DNA of 64,000 nucleotides from Anthoceros angustus (taxonomy: Eukaryota > Streptophyta > Anthocerotopsida > Anthocerotales > Anthocerotaceae): contig MU008178.1 in the NCBI GenBank assembly GCA_010909165.1, positions 1,085,869 through 1,149,868 of the forward strand, in the 5' to 3' direction. The translations under genes and the position numbers were made by a program. Below the pieces are notes generated by a model that searched no databases, was not told the DNA's origin, and worked only from the letters and a program-made list of their open reading frames with translations. Numbering within the stretch: the stretch's first letter is position 1; each line of letters starts with the position of its first letter. This document shows positions 44,033-55,480 of this stretch, piece after piece.

Positions 44033-44590
44033 TTGAACCCAAGAGTCGCGAGAGTAGGAGGTGGGGGCACACAGGCGAATGCATCTCGAAGCCAAGCATT
44101 GCATTTCTGGAACCCAACCAAGGAAGATCAACAGCAAGCAATGCAACAAAGCAACCCGTGCTGTTGGAAGCAACTGACATCGCTGCGGGCGAAGAGGCAT
44201 CCCAACAATGCTTCTTCAATACCACATCGATGGGGATCCAGCGCCGCTTTACCGCGCCTGCCGGTGGTGTCCATGATACTACCGCCGGGCACCGACGTCC
44301 TGCTGTTTCACTGTGGCTGCAGACTTGGTGAGCCACTTCCATTTTACTCGGTAGTGGACGTGAGGAGGACGGAAATGAGGACACCGAGGGCTTTATGGAT
44401 GGCATTCTACCTTGTGGAGGACGAAGATGCGCAGTTGGAGGAAGTCAAGGTGGGTCGGAAGAGGAGGAGGAGAATCAAGAAGAGGCCGATGAGCGATGAC
44501 CTCGGATATTATCCTGCACGTGATGGTTCACGGCCTCGGGGCCGCTCGGATCGCAGGAGGGTGCAGAGGCCTTCCAAAGGGGAAATTTGA
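44033..44590 (+). CDS. Hypothetical protein, 185 residues, basic C-terminus
   Basis: An uninterrupted plus-strand frame. The middle contains LPPGTDVLLFHCGCRLGEPL and VRRTEMRTPRALWMAFYLVE, followed by an acidic run (EDEDAQLEEV) and a strongly basic tail (GRKRRRRIKKRP), a possible nuclear-localisation-like stretch. The start is uncertain. No family recognised. It lies in the same orientation as the neighbouring unknown pieces at 43.0-47.1 kb, so it is probably part of the same decayed gene. Confidence 0.35.
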   Translation: MNPRVARVGGGGTQANASRSQALHFWNPTKEDQQQAMQQSNPCCWKQLTSLRAKRHPNNASSIPHRWGSSAALPRLPVVSMILPPGTDVLLFHCGCRLGEPLPFYSVVDVRRTEMRTPRALWMAFYLVEDEDAQLEEVKVGRKRRRRIKKRPMSDDLGYYPARDGSRPRGRSDRRRVQRPSKGEI

Positions 44591-44956
44591 AGAAAGGGGA
44601 AAGAGGAGAGGCCTGATGGCAAACATAAAAGGGAAAAGGCGGTAGAAAGCCAAGAAACCTGTGGCAAGACGGAGAAGCCTGGAATTGTGGAGGAGGAGGA
44701 GGAAGAGGTTCCCGCCAAGGTTTGTGGAGAGAGCTGGGCGACAACAAGGCTCGCCATCGACGATGATAGGCTCGGGCAGCTATCAAGAGAGCAGACTTGA
44801 AGTGTGTGAGGCGGCAAATTAAGGTGAGGAAGCTGGATCTCGCGTGGGTAGAGGCTTTGATGCAAGATGAAACACGCCCATGGGTAGTGGTGTGCCGCCA
44901 ATGGTTGTGGTTGTCGACCCTTGTCCTCACAAAGAGAACTTTGACGCGTTGAGAAG

Positions 44957-45430
44957 GTGGATGAGGGCTTTACAATTTTTCGTTTTGGGAGGGAACCATT
45001 CCTTCCGTGCAAGGTCCCGCTCGATCCCCAAATGAAGGAAGAGTTCAAGTGGATGGATGCATATGTGCTAGCTGGACTCACTGAGGACGAGATGAGGATC
45101 GTAGCCACATACCACAACACCATCGCAGATGCCAGGAAGACATTCACCTTCATGGACAGGGTACGTTACATCAGAAGTGAGTTGATGTGTAGGAGAGCGA
45201 AGGGCTTGAAGTGCGATGTAGACTGGAAGCTGGATGTATATGCCCGCCTAGGCAGGATCCCCAAGTGGGATGCAGCAAAGCATGGCCCCAAGGTTCAGTA
45301 TCACCGACTGGTGGACAACAGGACACTTGATTACTGCGTGGCGAAGGTTGATGAAGAAGTGTGGAGGTATGTGGACGAGATATTTGAGAAGTGGGAATGT
45401 AAGCTTCGAATAGATGCGCCCGAGCCCTAG
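44957..45430 (+). CDS. Hypothetical protein, 157 residues
   Basis: An uninterrupted plus-strand frame with clean globular composition: FGREPFLPCKVPLDPQMKEE, FKWMDAYVLAGLTEDEMRIV, RVRYIRSELMCRRAKGLKCD, then YRYV-like EEVWRYVDEIFEKWECKL at the end. In a neighbouring frame just upstream, KVRKLDLAWVEALMQDETRP and VVDPCPHKENFDAL suggest that the protein extends further 5' through a frameshift or intron. I do not recognise the family; a transposon-borne gene is the likeliest setting because its flanks are decayed coding pieces of the same orientation. Confidence 0.45.
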   Translation: MDEGFTIFRFGREPFLPCKVPLDPQMKEEFKWMDAYVLAGLTEDEMRIVATYHNTIADARKTFTFMDRVRYIRSELMCRRAKGLKCDVDWKLDVYARLGRIPKWDAAKHGPKVQYHRLVDNRTLDYCVAKVDEEVWRYVDEIFEKWECKLRIDAPEP

Positions 45431-45479
45431 CCGCCAAACAAACAAAGGCGAGGAAGACAAGGCCAATCTACTGCAAGCG

Positions 45480-47090
45480 AGACCTTGTAGTCATAGAGGT
45501 TAAAGATGCGGATGTGCGGAGAGTGTGGAAGTGCTTTCAAGGGATTGAACATTCGGCACGCAACAACAATTTGAAGACAAGATGCATGAAGGTCTTGTCT
45601 GGGAAATGAGTTTACGGCAAATGCGTGGATTGGGTGGAGAAAGCCAAAAATCGAACCTCATTCACGCTACACTTGCGAAGAACCCGAATTGCGAGACGCT
45701 TGAGGTTAGGAGCGGTATCCTCAATACACGTGGACGATCAAGAACTTCCAACCGCTTTCAAAAATATGGTAAGTGTGAACCCGAGCAAGTATGGAATGTC
45801 CACACGGACCCGGTGCTTGTCATATGTTTGATTGGTGGTGCATGTTTGTTTTCGACGCAATGGCCCATGTACACTCCATATGCCCATGAACACTCATGGT
45901 TGATGCTGGTTTTTGCCTTGGTGCGCCGAGCCAATGCTTGCCTAACGTGGAGTGCACCCCGAGAGTTTCAAGGAACATGTGTTGAAGGCCAAAGCATGGA
46001 AGATTATGGCGATGAGCTGGCGCTTCGGAGACCTCCATCCCGATAAGTTGAAGACGATCGAGATGCTTCCGGAGATCATGCAGATAGGAATAATATGTGG
46101 TAACATCGTGAGAATGGCTCTTGTGGAACCGTCCGCTTGCTGCTATTGGACTTGCCACGAGGGTTGCATCTGGATGCCAACCCAAGGAGTATGACACGCG
46201 ATTCCCGCGATGAGTTTGAAAATATCATATTGCAATTCCAGGCATCACGACATCGAGGTATTTCGGCCGTGGTATTTCATTCCCGATGACATGTCCATGG
46301 TACGGGAGGTTTTGCTTGCTTGTAAAGGAGTGTCACTTGCTTCCGCACAAAACTAATGTGAAAGCATGTATGATGCAGGGGGTTATATCACCACGAGGGC
46401 TGGATCTTTGAAGCGATTGTGTGCCACAACATTTCTCACCTTCAACTGTTATGAATGATGGCACAGGGTTGACAACTTGCTTTGAGGAGAAGGTCAGGAA
46501 CATAAGTCGTGTTATAACACGCCAGATGATAGGGTAGTTTCCATACCAAGCCTATCAGTTGTTGAGGAAGTTGATGGAGCATACATGGAAGGCGAGTGGG
46601 TCTGGATGGGTGTGCGTGCTCGGATCGTATGGTAGCCGCCTCGCGCGACGCAACGTGATATCAGACGAGATCCCAGCAGCTCAATTCATGGACCTCCGTC
46701 TCAATACTTTAGAGAACTGCCAAGCGAGGAGGAAGAGTTGAGAGGCTTGAAGGCGGGCCTAAGACGCTCACCAAAGAACCGATGATGAACAATGTGGCAA
46801 GGAGCCGGGCGCGTTTTGTGGATCTCAAGCGCCGCAATCGGAAAGCATTCTACACCCGAGGTGTGATGATCCTTCCATGTCTTGTGGGCGGTGTGGCGCT
46901 TGACAAAGGTAATAGGGAGCAGGGCTACATGGCGAGTTTTGGGCACGTGAACATAGTGCACAACTCTGGGGGCGATGGACAAGGTCACCTTCCCGACACG
47001 ACCACTACTATGATCCATTGGTTCACCCCTACCATGGATAGGTGCCGGAAAGACCCGGGGCATATATGAACCTAATGGTTGTGAATCTCG
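45480..47090 (+). pseudogene. Unknown plus-strand locus, distal pieces
   Basis: Protein-like plus-strand pieces in shifting frames: VVIEVKDADVRRVWKCFQGI (about 45,490), WVEKAKNRTSFTLHL (about 45,630), AKAWKIMAMSWRFGDLHPDK (about 45,990), EVDGAYMEGEWVWMGVRA (about 46,570), and ARSRARFVDLKRRNRKAFYT with LDKGNREQGYMASFGH (46,795-46,945). The consistent strand and order suggest one large broken gene that begins near 43 or 44 kb. Family unknown. Confidence 0.35.
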
Positions 47091-47099
47091 ATCACGGCG

Positions 47100-48340
47100 A
47101 TTGGTAATGCCCGCAACTGCTGTGTTCGACTCCAAAGATCATAGGTGAGACGACGCATGGAGAGGTGTCCGCCATTGTGAGTACAAACACCGGACAACCG
47201 GTGTTGAGGCCGGATCGAGTGTCTGTCCGGCTGTGTGTGATGACCTCAACCCGAGTGCATGTTCTCGTGTGCTTGTTTTCACCGGATTGCAAGCATACGA
47301 TTTTGCGCTTTGTTCTTTGTCGCCATTGAATGTTGAGGCGTGATGCTACCATAGCGGCCCATGATCACCCTTGCAATAAGAACCCCGCCCCGCCATAAGT
47401 AAAATAGCGAAAGCCGTCAAACTCCTCCACATTCCGTATTGTCATCATGGCGTTATAAACTACCAAGAAGACCGTCACACTGATGGCTATACGCATCAAG
47501 CATTGAGCATGTCCGATGACATAACCATCAGATTCATGGATATGTCATACCGGCACTCGCCACATATAACATTGTAGCCGATTAGGTTAGGCCAATGGGC
47601 ATGGATTATGCTAAGTGTGAGGTTCAAATGACGCTCAACACATCCAAACGTTGGTGCCTCGAGGGGACTTTCGAGCACCTGGAGAATGCAAGCCGTGACG
47701 GCCGCTTTCATGTCATGTTTCGCAACATAGAAATGATCGCCACTATCCGTGGAACCCAACACTTGACTTGTTGAGTCGAAGTTCACCGATGAAGCTCACC
47801 GGATATCCACGGTCATAGAATTGTGATGCGGCATCCACCTTTTGTTTACCGCTCATGCATGCAACCCTTCAAACCCGTTATGTCGACATTTTGAAATTCA
47901 TGATGTCCATATGACTACATGGCATATTACATATGGTTTCCATCTTCGACTGTAACCATTTTGTGGTGGATAATTAGAGGATTGTGTTACCCAAAAAAAA
48001 AACCATACTAGAGAAAACCCTAAAAATACATGGTTTCATTCTTCACTCGACTTTCACACTTAAGATTTTGGCCAAAGCTTTGAAACGTGATAAAGCACGG
48101 TGTTTTCCATCACAACCCCAAATTTCACACCCTCAAAATTAGAGACGAGGAGTTGTCTCTAACTTCTTAGGAGACCTTGTTCGACAGTGATCGGCAGCAA
48201 TGGCCCTGTCATGGGTCTTAAATGCACCCAAAATAAGGTAAACTCTTAAACCATAACTCTTCGCTGGCATGAAATGGACCTTTTATCATTGGTTCACACG
48301 AAGTGTCACCTTCTTTTCTGCCTTGGTTTCACCCATATCC
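47100..48340. other. No supported gene
   Basis: Short frames only. A CACCGGACAACCGGTG hairpin lies at about 47,189. A 20-bp word AACTTCTTAGGAGACCTTGT near 48,158 recurs inverted near 18,440. Confidence 0.3.
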
Positions 48341-48354
48341 CAAAAACCACGAGT

Positions 48355-48558
48355 TCAAAACCCATATGAAACCTCCTTCGGGAGATAAAAGTCACAAAAC
48401 GCCCTTCCTCCATATTCACCCCCTTCGAAAAATACCGTGTTAGTCTCCCTTATGACAACGGGTAAAGGCCTCTTTACTTCATATCTTAGATACACAATAT
48501 TAAAAGGGTGCCAAGAGTTATCCAACTCTCCCTTGTTAACAATCCCTTCATCTCCCAT
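48355..48558 (-). CDS. Hypothetical minus-strand exon or fragment
   Basis: A short frame of 67 codons with coherent composition (VKRPLPVVIRETNTVFFEGG, FCDFYLPKEVSYGF). It may be an exon of an unknown gene or a repeat fragment. No motif supports a function. Confidence 0.2.
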   Translation of the reverse strand: MGDEGIVNKGELDNSWHPFNIVYLRYEVKRPLPVVIRETNTVFFEGGEYGGRAFCDFYLPKEVSYGF

Positions 48559-48998
48559 AGGTGCACTAAATAAGTGCTAAGGTAACAATGGCGAGCACTC
48601 CCTTCATCTGCAGCATTAGGCAAAGACATATTTATCCTTGAAGTAATCTCCGTAGATTTTCTGAGGGACCGACCTAGAGCTTTCTGGCACATGCTCCTAC
48701 CCTTTGTTAGTAAGAAATGCAAAGTGAGGGTAATTCTCTGATAGTTTAATCAATAAGTAAATTCCTATGAGACGAGTGTGACTACCGCAGATCCGTAATC
48801 GCCTAAGGCACAACTAGACGATTAGCAAACTATAAGGAGGCATTGCAACTTCATATGGCCCACAAAAGGCGGAACCACCACCTCCCCATCAAAATGTAAA
48901 CCCCCAATCTATTCACTAATATACGCTGATTCAAATACCCAAGACGCCCGAACATATGGGAACTCGAATATGTACGATGAGGCAGGACTCGAACTATG

Positions 48999-49164
48999 TG
49001 TTAGGGTTAAATAGGTAACCACAATTAGTTAACCTCACATGGGTTTATTAACCATGCCTTTTAGCGTCACTTTACAAGACTGTATACAAGACACACAATT
49101 TTGTTAATTACATTTATTATTGATTGCTATTGCATATGTTCTCTATGACTAGCACTTTGTGTCA
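48999..49164 (+). repeat. Probable 5' LTR of copia element 2
   Basis: The left edge is taken at TGTTAGGGTTAAATAGG, a common copia LTR start. The right edge is CA directly before the primer site. At 166 bp it is short; the partner LTR is missing, so the left edge is unproven. Confidence 0.5.
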
Positions 49165-49177
49165 TGGTATCAGAGCC
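49165..49177 (+). promoter_or_regulatory. Copia primer-binding site (initiator tRNA-Met type)
   Basis: TGGTATCAGAGCC directly follows the LTR, as in the element at 10,235. Confidence 0.9.
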
Positions 49178-49753
49178 ATGCTCTGAGCCTTCCACTCCAC
49201 TAGTTTACATAGTAACTATGGCACGTAGCTAAGACCATTTTGTGCATGACAAGTGGAACAGAGATATCAGCAAATCAAAACATTCATCTTCGATAGATGT
49301 CAAGTTCTGCTGACACCTCTGAATTGCCCCAGATTCTGCACCTCTCCAAGTCTTGCATATCTGCACATTAGGTCAAAGACACCTGTTAGTTAGACTTCAA
49401 TGAGATCAAGAGTGAAGATCTGAAGTGACACAGTTCCATAGCCACAAAGCGTGTAAGCTTGGATTCTAGCTCTCAATCGGCGCCCCTCATCAAGGTGCTT
49501 GTTGGGGAGGGTGTCCAGCTATACGTGCCTGGCCTTTTTCTTCATGTGACTTTTCAGGTTTTTAGGGTTTTTAAGTACCTGTTCAGAACAGGCTTACCTA
49601 TTTGCTTAAGTTGCTAGTGTCCTTTCATATAGGACGTTGCACTTTTCATGTTGAACTCGTGCAGGCTATGCTGGAGGTATGAACTTATACCTCTTCCCTA
49701 TCTGGTCAGTTTGAGTCAATATACTCATGAATACATACAACTTACCATAGGTT

Positions 49754-50770
49754 ATGTCTTTGTTTGACTTCGATAGCGACCTAGATTCTGAGCCTCTCGC
49801 GTGGCTTCATTCCAATCCACCACTACCAGTCATCCCTGTAGTCACACACATTCCAGTAGTTACTTCCACCAACATATCAACCAATCCAACTTCTACCACT
49901 ACCTCTGTAGGTCATCCTACTCTAGTGAGTTCAAAGAAAAGGATAGGTTTGACGGGAGAGCTACCAGGTTTGAAAGTTGGAGGGCACGCATGAAGGCAAA
50001 TCTCAATGCTCGCGATGTATGGGAATATGTTGATGGCTCCCTCCCAGATCCTTCTAAAGTACATGTCATACCTGGTGGGAAACAATCCACGCAAGACGAA
50101 ATTGATTAAGTGGAAGAAGGGCAACAAGATAGCATTTGCAATATTGTCAAGCCAGATTTGATGAAACCACCGCCGTAGGTGGAGTTTCATGACATGCCAG
50201 CAAAGTAGCCCCGAAACAACTCCACAAATACGTAGTGTCTCAAAATATCCCACCCTTTGGTGGATGTTCTAATGAGTTCTAAGGTCTCAGCTTGAATGAT
50301 GGAGACCCGCTAGCACATAACAAAGCCACGCCCAACCACGAGCACCATTTTGCATCCCTCAATAGTACTATCTCGGAGGTAGACATGATTGCTCAGCTCA
50401 TTGCCAGCCTCCCTCCCTCCTATCAAACTTTGTGTCCAATGTAATGCTTCCTCAAGGACTCATATCAAGCAGCTGCCGGGTAAACCCACAAGATCAACTT
50501 CAACGAGGTTGTTGGTGCTTCCCTACAAAGAAATGTAGTCGCCCCAAGATCGGTTCTCGTCAAGTCGCCTTTGGGTAACAAGGTCCTTTATTACCGTAAG
50601 AGGTAAAGGCCCTTGGAAGGGGAAAGATAAAAATAAGAAAGATAAACCAAAGCAAGAGGGCTGTAATAAAGGTAACTCGATCCGGATCCACTAAACGCCA
50701 GAAATTATAATCGTGTTCTATTCGGTCACCGAAAGGGATTGCTGAAAAGAAGCTGTGGGGAGCTCAAACA
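49754..50770 (+). pseudogene. Copia gag remnant
   Basis: The frame begins MSLFDFDSDLDSE. A shift near 49,930 leads to KEKDRFDGRATRFESWRARM and DVWEYVDGSLPDP, the N-terminal copia gag block. UBN2-type wording (LIASLPPSYQTL) follows near 50,400. A degenerate zinc knuckle (FGHRKGLLKRSC, with both leading Cys replaced) lies near 50,720-50,757. Multiple shifts and stops; not functional. Confidence 0.7.
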
Positions 50771-50899
50771 ATGTCATCTCAAAGATAGGGTTATTCTCCA
50801 TTAAAGGGGTTTGGGTCCCTAAAGACCAAAATGACCTCAAAACGGGCCAAAATGCATCATCTTTAGCAAAACCACTTTAGACATGTAATCGAAAGACAT

Positions 50900-51500
50900 T
50901 GACCATGTTATTTTCTCGAATACTTACGCTAATGGTTTGAAGTCAAGAAGGTTCATGGATTTCACCTTCACAAGGAAGGGATTTCAAGGATTTTAATAGG
51001 TTAGGAATCCTAAACACCTCGCAGCGTATAGTACTTCCTAGCAGGGTGAAAAGAGGGCAAACCAAACAAAATTAGTCCAAGAAGTTAAACTACGGACGTC
51101 CGCAACCAACACGCAAAAGTAGCAATTGCAGTTTAAAAGAGTAAATCAACCGCACGGACGTCCCGAATTGTGAGAGAATCATTAACCGATAGCTTGATCA
51201 TGGCCATCTCGAGAGGACCAAACTACGACTCTAAAAGTAGCTACCGGACGCCCCGCACTTTGAGAACACAACCCCGGATCTCCATTGTTAGAGTGAAAAC
51301 ATAGAAGGAATTGGAACAATGCGCCGGACGCTCGCACATTGGCGCGAGTCTCATAGCCTCGCGCCGACGTCCGCGATTGGAGACCCCAATCTTGTGGGCG
51401 TCCACGAGATGGAAATGGTGGTGGAGCCTTTGACGTCTGCACATCTATATTTATTGTTTGTCTTCCTAATGAAAGCATCGGCTTGGGATAGGTGCAGATA
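50900..51500. other. Repeat-like stretch with dispersed GGACGTCC-like words, no gene
   Basis: Five CGGACGTCCGC / CCGGACGCCCCGC-like words occur between 51,080 and 51,380 (about 51,090, 51,160, 51,245, 51,312 and 51,363), each followed by a similar AATTG or CACTTTG context. This looks like a diverged tandem array. Confidence 0.4.
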
Positions 51501-51502
51501 GA

Positions 51503-51885
51503 CTCCATGGAGTAAGAACTCCAAGATTAAGGAGATAGACTCCATGGAGTAAGAACTCCAAGATTAAGCACCCCTGGGTCGGATCAGTACCAGGATGGGG
51601 TGCTTGACTTTAGTGATTTAAGAATTTCCCTGTCAAGCACTCTTGGGTCAGATTAGTACTAGGATGCCTTGCTTGTTTTTGGCGCTTTGAAAACTTTACT
51701 AGGATGCCTTGCTTGTTTTTGGCGCTTTGAAAACTTTGTAACATTAAGCACCCCTCGGCCTGGATCAAGATTTGGATGGGGTGCTCGAATTTTAGTGATT
51801 TGAGACCCCACAAGCACCTTGGCCGATTAGTACTAGGATGCCTTGCTTGTTTTTGGCGCTTTGAAAACTTTACTAGGATGCCTTG
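51503..51885 (+). repeat. Tandem array derived from 5S rRNA
   Basis: The segment 51,553-51,600 reads GAACTCCAAGATTAAGCACC, then GGATCAGTACCAGGATGGGG. It parallels the plant 5S sequence GAACTCCGAAGTTAAGCG...GTAGTACTAGGATGGGTG, which spans the internal pol III promoter. Variants follow at 51,636-51,674 (GATTAGTACTAGGATG), 51,745-51,785 (TTTGGATGGGGTGC) and 51,813-51,845 (GATTAGTACTAGGATG). Between them lies a repeated GCTTGTTTTTGGCGCTTTGA tail. A 36-bp unit with ACTCCATGGAGTAAGAACTC is duplicated at 51,503-51,570. None is a full 5S gene. The array is cut by the gypsy LTR at 51,886. A Cassandra-type TRIM LTR or a 5S-derived SINE are possible sources. Confidence 0.6.
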
Positions 51886-52768
51886 TGTGGAACGAAGCAT
51901 TTTGGTCACCCCGCATAACGGGGAGACTGACGCGTAGATTGGGTAGTAGTTGTTCAGGCAGATAGGTAGTAGGTAGGTCGATAGAAACATGTAGGAAGAT
52001 GGTAGGACGTCCGAGGGAGTTCGGACTTAATCGAATCGGCACGTAGGAGGTTCGATCGGGGAAAGTATGGGTAGATAGAAGCATATATAGGCATGATAGG
52101 TTCCAAAGTTCCTTGGACCATGGGAAGTAGGAATATTCGGGATAAGGAAGTTCCTTGGCCTTCAATTATTTAGATTCCTGGCTATATATGCCAAAAGGGC
52201 TAGTTAAGTTGTAGATGGAAAATAGTGAGTTTTGAACCCATACGCCCATCGTGAGGAGCACATTAAGGCGATTTGCATGTACCGCAAACTTTAGCTGTGG
52301 TTTTGAACGGGCGCCAGCGAACCCGCAGTCGGGCGCCGAGGGGAGGCGGAGTTGCGTCAAGAAGAAGGAAGGCAGTGAGCGGCGCCTTCACTGCAGCGCT
52401 GCAGTCGGAGGGAGCGCGAACTCAAGCGAGGGCGCAGCGGCAGAGCGAGCAAGGAGGCAAGCGATCGGAGGCGAAGAGTCAGCGGAGCGTGCGGAGAAAG
52501 CCGGAGAGGAGTTGAGGGGTTCGCACGGCGGCGGTGGTGCTCGAGCGAGGAGCTAGAGAGGCGGGAAGACCGCAGCCAAGGTGAGAAGGAGGGAGATTGA
52601 AGGAGCCAAGGCCACCTCTGGCGGTGGTGTGAGGCCGACTGCTGAGGAGCACGGAAGTCTCCCCTTGTCATTATCTCACCCAAACCACCACCTCTTTGCT
52701 CTCCACTCTTAGCCCGATAGATTACTCTCCAATCTCTCCTTTGCTATCCTTGTGTGTGCTCCCCGCGT

Positions 52769-55230
52769 ATGGTGAAAGATAGTGAGGAGGAACGGGGTAC
52801 TCCACGGGAGGAAACCTCCACGCCACACCGGCCCACAAGGGAAAAGGTAAGAAACACACCCACCCCGAAGTTCGAGTGTAGGCCGCCCAAATTTCACCTC
52901 GAGATTTGAGGCGCTCGCCACGCCCGAGATGAAGATGGAATGGTCAGATTGGTACTGGTGGCACTTTGCAGCCCCGCCTTGGTTCGTGTGCGATTTAATG
53001 AGAGTGACCAAGGCGCGCCACCTGAGGATGCGACAATCAAGTCCATCCCGGATGTGGAAGGTACGGCATTTCCGTGGATACGATTTGATAAGAAGCCCAC
53101 AAGGGAGGGATCATTCAGCTCGCCTCCAAGAATCGATCCCGAGGAGGTTATGAGCATGTTCCTACGACCAAAGGAGGAAGTATGGTCGCAAGGCAATGGC
53201 TGGAGGATCTCTTTGTTCAAGGAGCGAAGTGGAATTTATTCGCCAAGATATGGGGACTAACGGCGCAGGAAGACGACTGGAAATTCCCATTTAATGATGA
53301 TGTATGAGATGTCCTGTGGAAGTTGGTGGATTGGGCCACCATTCAGTATGAACAAAGCTGACCGAAACCATTTGGTGATGGAGGAGCAAGAATCGCTTTG
53401 TCTCTACCTTCCTCGACACCTATATCGAGGGAGGAGGTTCTTACCGACGATGGAAGAAGCCAAGATAGAAGCTACTGTGAGGGTAGCGGAAGGAGAGCCA
53501 CCGGCCCCAGAGGATGAAGAGAGATGAGGCCCCGGGCAAGAGACCGCCACGCCCGCGAACCAACATGAGGCCTCGTGATCGTGAACCCAACAAGAGAAGG
53601 AAGAAGGCCATAGAAGCACCTCCTACGAAGAAGGAGGAAAGGATACGAGACCACCTACCGAGGGTTGAGGATTGGAGGCCGACAACACCAAAGGGAGTGA
53701 ACCCCAGAGGGACCTGTGGAGGACGGAGGACCTACGGTGAGCTTTACCTCCCACCAAGAAGTAGTAACAAGACTTGGAGGCGTGTGAAGAACGCCGAGGA
53801 ACGTTGGTGACCTACGCACCAGGAGGAGCGAGGAAGTCGAGAATGGCATCCCATGAGGGTAGTTGCCGAGTCAAGGAAGTGGGCAGGATCTATGGACGCC
53901 CTAGTGGACCGTGTGGGAGGTGGCCAAGTTCGTGAACTTCGAGACCTACGAAAGGAGCCGGAGGATGCCGAGAAGAAATTGAGAGGAGCTCAAAACCACC
54001 TCCGAGAAGCAACACTGCTAGATCCGCCAAAGAGCGACAGATGACCACCAAGTTGGTGAATGTGTGGAAATGATTGACGTCTTAGGACAGAGGCAAAATC
54101 AGCCAAGAGGGCGAGGAGTTGGAAACCGCCAGAAGGAGGCATGAAAGTTGGAAGCTACCCTAGCAAGGGTAGGACACATCGAACGCAGCAAGGAGGAGGC
54201 GATCTCTAGCAAGGCCCGGGGACCTTGAAGACGAAGGACCTCCTACGAAGAAGAAGTTGCCATGGAGCAACGGAAGGAGCATTACAAGGGAAAATACGCC
54301 TTGGTGAAGGAACGACAAGGATGGGACAATGTGACTAAGGGTCACAAAGAGGAGCTTCAGACACGAGAGAACTTTTGGAGCAGAACGCAAGAAGGCCGAC
54401 GACCTTACCCACGCCTATGAGACGGAGGCAAGGAACGCCGGAAGGAAGTTTTGATGGCCCAACGATCTTTGGAGGGTCTTGTGTCATTCGAGGAGCAAAG
54501 GCGATCACCGCCATAGTGAAACGCATGGCGATGGAAGCCATGGAGAAAGATAAGGAGATTGGGAGGCTTGCCCCGAGTTGGAGGAGAGTGGAGAAAGAGG
54601 CCGCATTGGTAGGAGTGACAAATCAGCCGGTGGGACGAAAAGGCCATCCCACTAAGGGTCCGCATCATGGACGCACAAAAGAAGGAGAGTGGTAGGGTGG
54701 CGACCTACTACAACAACCTCCTAGAAGCGATTGAGGAACGCTACAGTGAGGAAGAAAAGAAACAGACTCACCGCTCGACGCCAAGTGGAATGGCACCGGA
54801 GGTCAAACTTTGAGTTGGTACAAGGAAAGCAGCCGGGCCGGACATAGCCGAACGAGGTCAAGAAGCACCTACAGAGAACCTCCGAGACGGTGGAGCTACT
54901 GCGGGAGGAAGAGACCGATGGTAGGATGGTTTTACCAAGTTCCTACTGTAGGAACCTGAAGAGGAGGAGGCCCAAGGAAGGGTACCTCCGGCCTAAAACC
55001 AGCTGAGGGAGGAAGGTACCCCATAGCAAGATCCGAAACAGAGGTAGGAGACGAACCGCCTACCAAGAAGACGAGAACAGAGGGGAGGAACCCATCGAGG
55101 ATGAATGAGTAGGAGGAATGGAACCTCCTACCTCAGTGGAAGACCTACCAAATGAGGGGGCCGACGAGGCGCTACCCATAGTCCTCGAGAAGACTCGGAG
55201 GTGGGCATAAGCGACCCATCAAGGGGAAGA
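52769..55230 (+). pseudogene. Coding remnant inside the LTR (U3 accessory ORF)
   Basis: An ATG at 52,769 (62,398 in the 3' LTR) starts a short basic/acidic peptide and meets an AAAAG|GTAAG splice-donor-like word in both LTRs (52,845 and 62,468). Protein-like pieces follow in shifting frames: RFNESDQGAPPEDATIKS (53,000), RIDPEEVMSMFLRPKEE (53,130), LQEDDWKFPFNDD (62,900 in the 3' copy). Next come a Glu/Lys-rich coiled-coil-like region (LRKEPEDAEKKLRGAQ near 53,950; AMEQRKEHYKGKY near 63,935) and YYNNLLEAIEERYSEEEKKQ (54,705). The piece lies upstream of the LTR TATA box, that is, in U3, and would be transcribed near the 3' end of genomic RNA. No family recognised. Both copies are broken. Confidence 0.5.
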
Positions 55231-55473
55231 CATTGAAGGCGAGGCGAACAAAAAGCGAACGAGGATGTCGTAGGACCTTTTCAAGAGGACGTTTTGTCCC
55301 AAGTGGTGCACACCTTGGGAAGTGTGAGTATTTAAGAGTGAAGATAGATGACAGGATATTCGGTCAAGGTGAGCTGGATCGAGCCGAGAGGACGAACGCA
55401 AGGCAAGAGTCCTATTGTTGGACTTGGCAAGTCGCCTAGCATTAAACTAGCACGAGTGGCTCGACTCCCCACC

Positions 55474-55480
55474 TATAAAA
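55474..55480 (+). promoter_or_regulatory. LTR TATA box
   Basis: CTATAAAAGG in a GC-rich setting, followed by a short U/R-like segment. It is the only strong TATA box seen in the LTR. Confidence 0.6.

Larger units (their letters stand above)
48999..50900 (+). mobile_element. Ty1/copia retrotransposon 2, 5' part
   Basis: A short LTR (TGTTAGGG...TGTCA) is followed directly by the primer site TGGTATCAGAGCC, a leader of about 0.58 kb, a gag start at 49,754, and gag and zinc-knuckle remnants to about 50,760. Recognisable sequence stops there; no protease, integrase, reverse transcriptase or 3' LTR is seen. It is a different family from the element at 10-12 kb but uses the same primer tRNA. Confidence 0.75.

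Noticed and set aside
43315-44121. A 268-codon minus-strand open frame, one of the longest in the window
   Set aside because: Composition is Cys/Trp/Ser/Leu-rich and has no motif, while the opposite strand has coherent protein pieces. It is judged an antisense shadow.
52769-55230. Alternative reading: the LTR is only about 0.85 kb and this coding part is the normal gag start, with a second tandem element beginning at 61,540
   Set aside because: A TATA box, the LTR-like CA end, the TGGCGC primer site and a separate capsid-type gag all lie downstream at 55.4-57.7 kb. That favours a long LTR, though the tandem alternative is not excluded without the sequence beyond 64,000.
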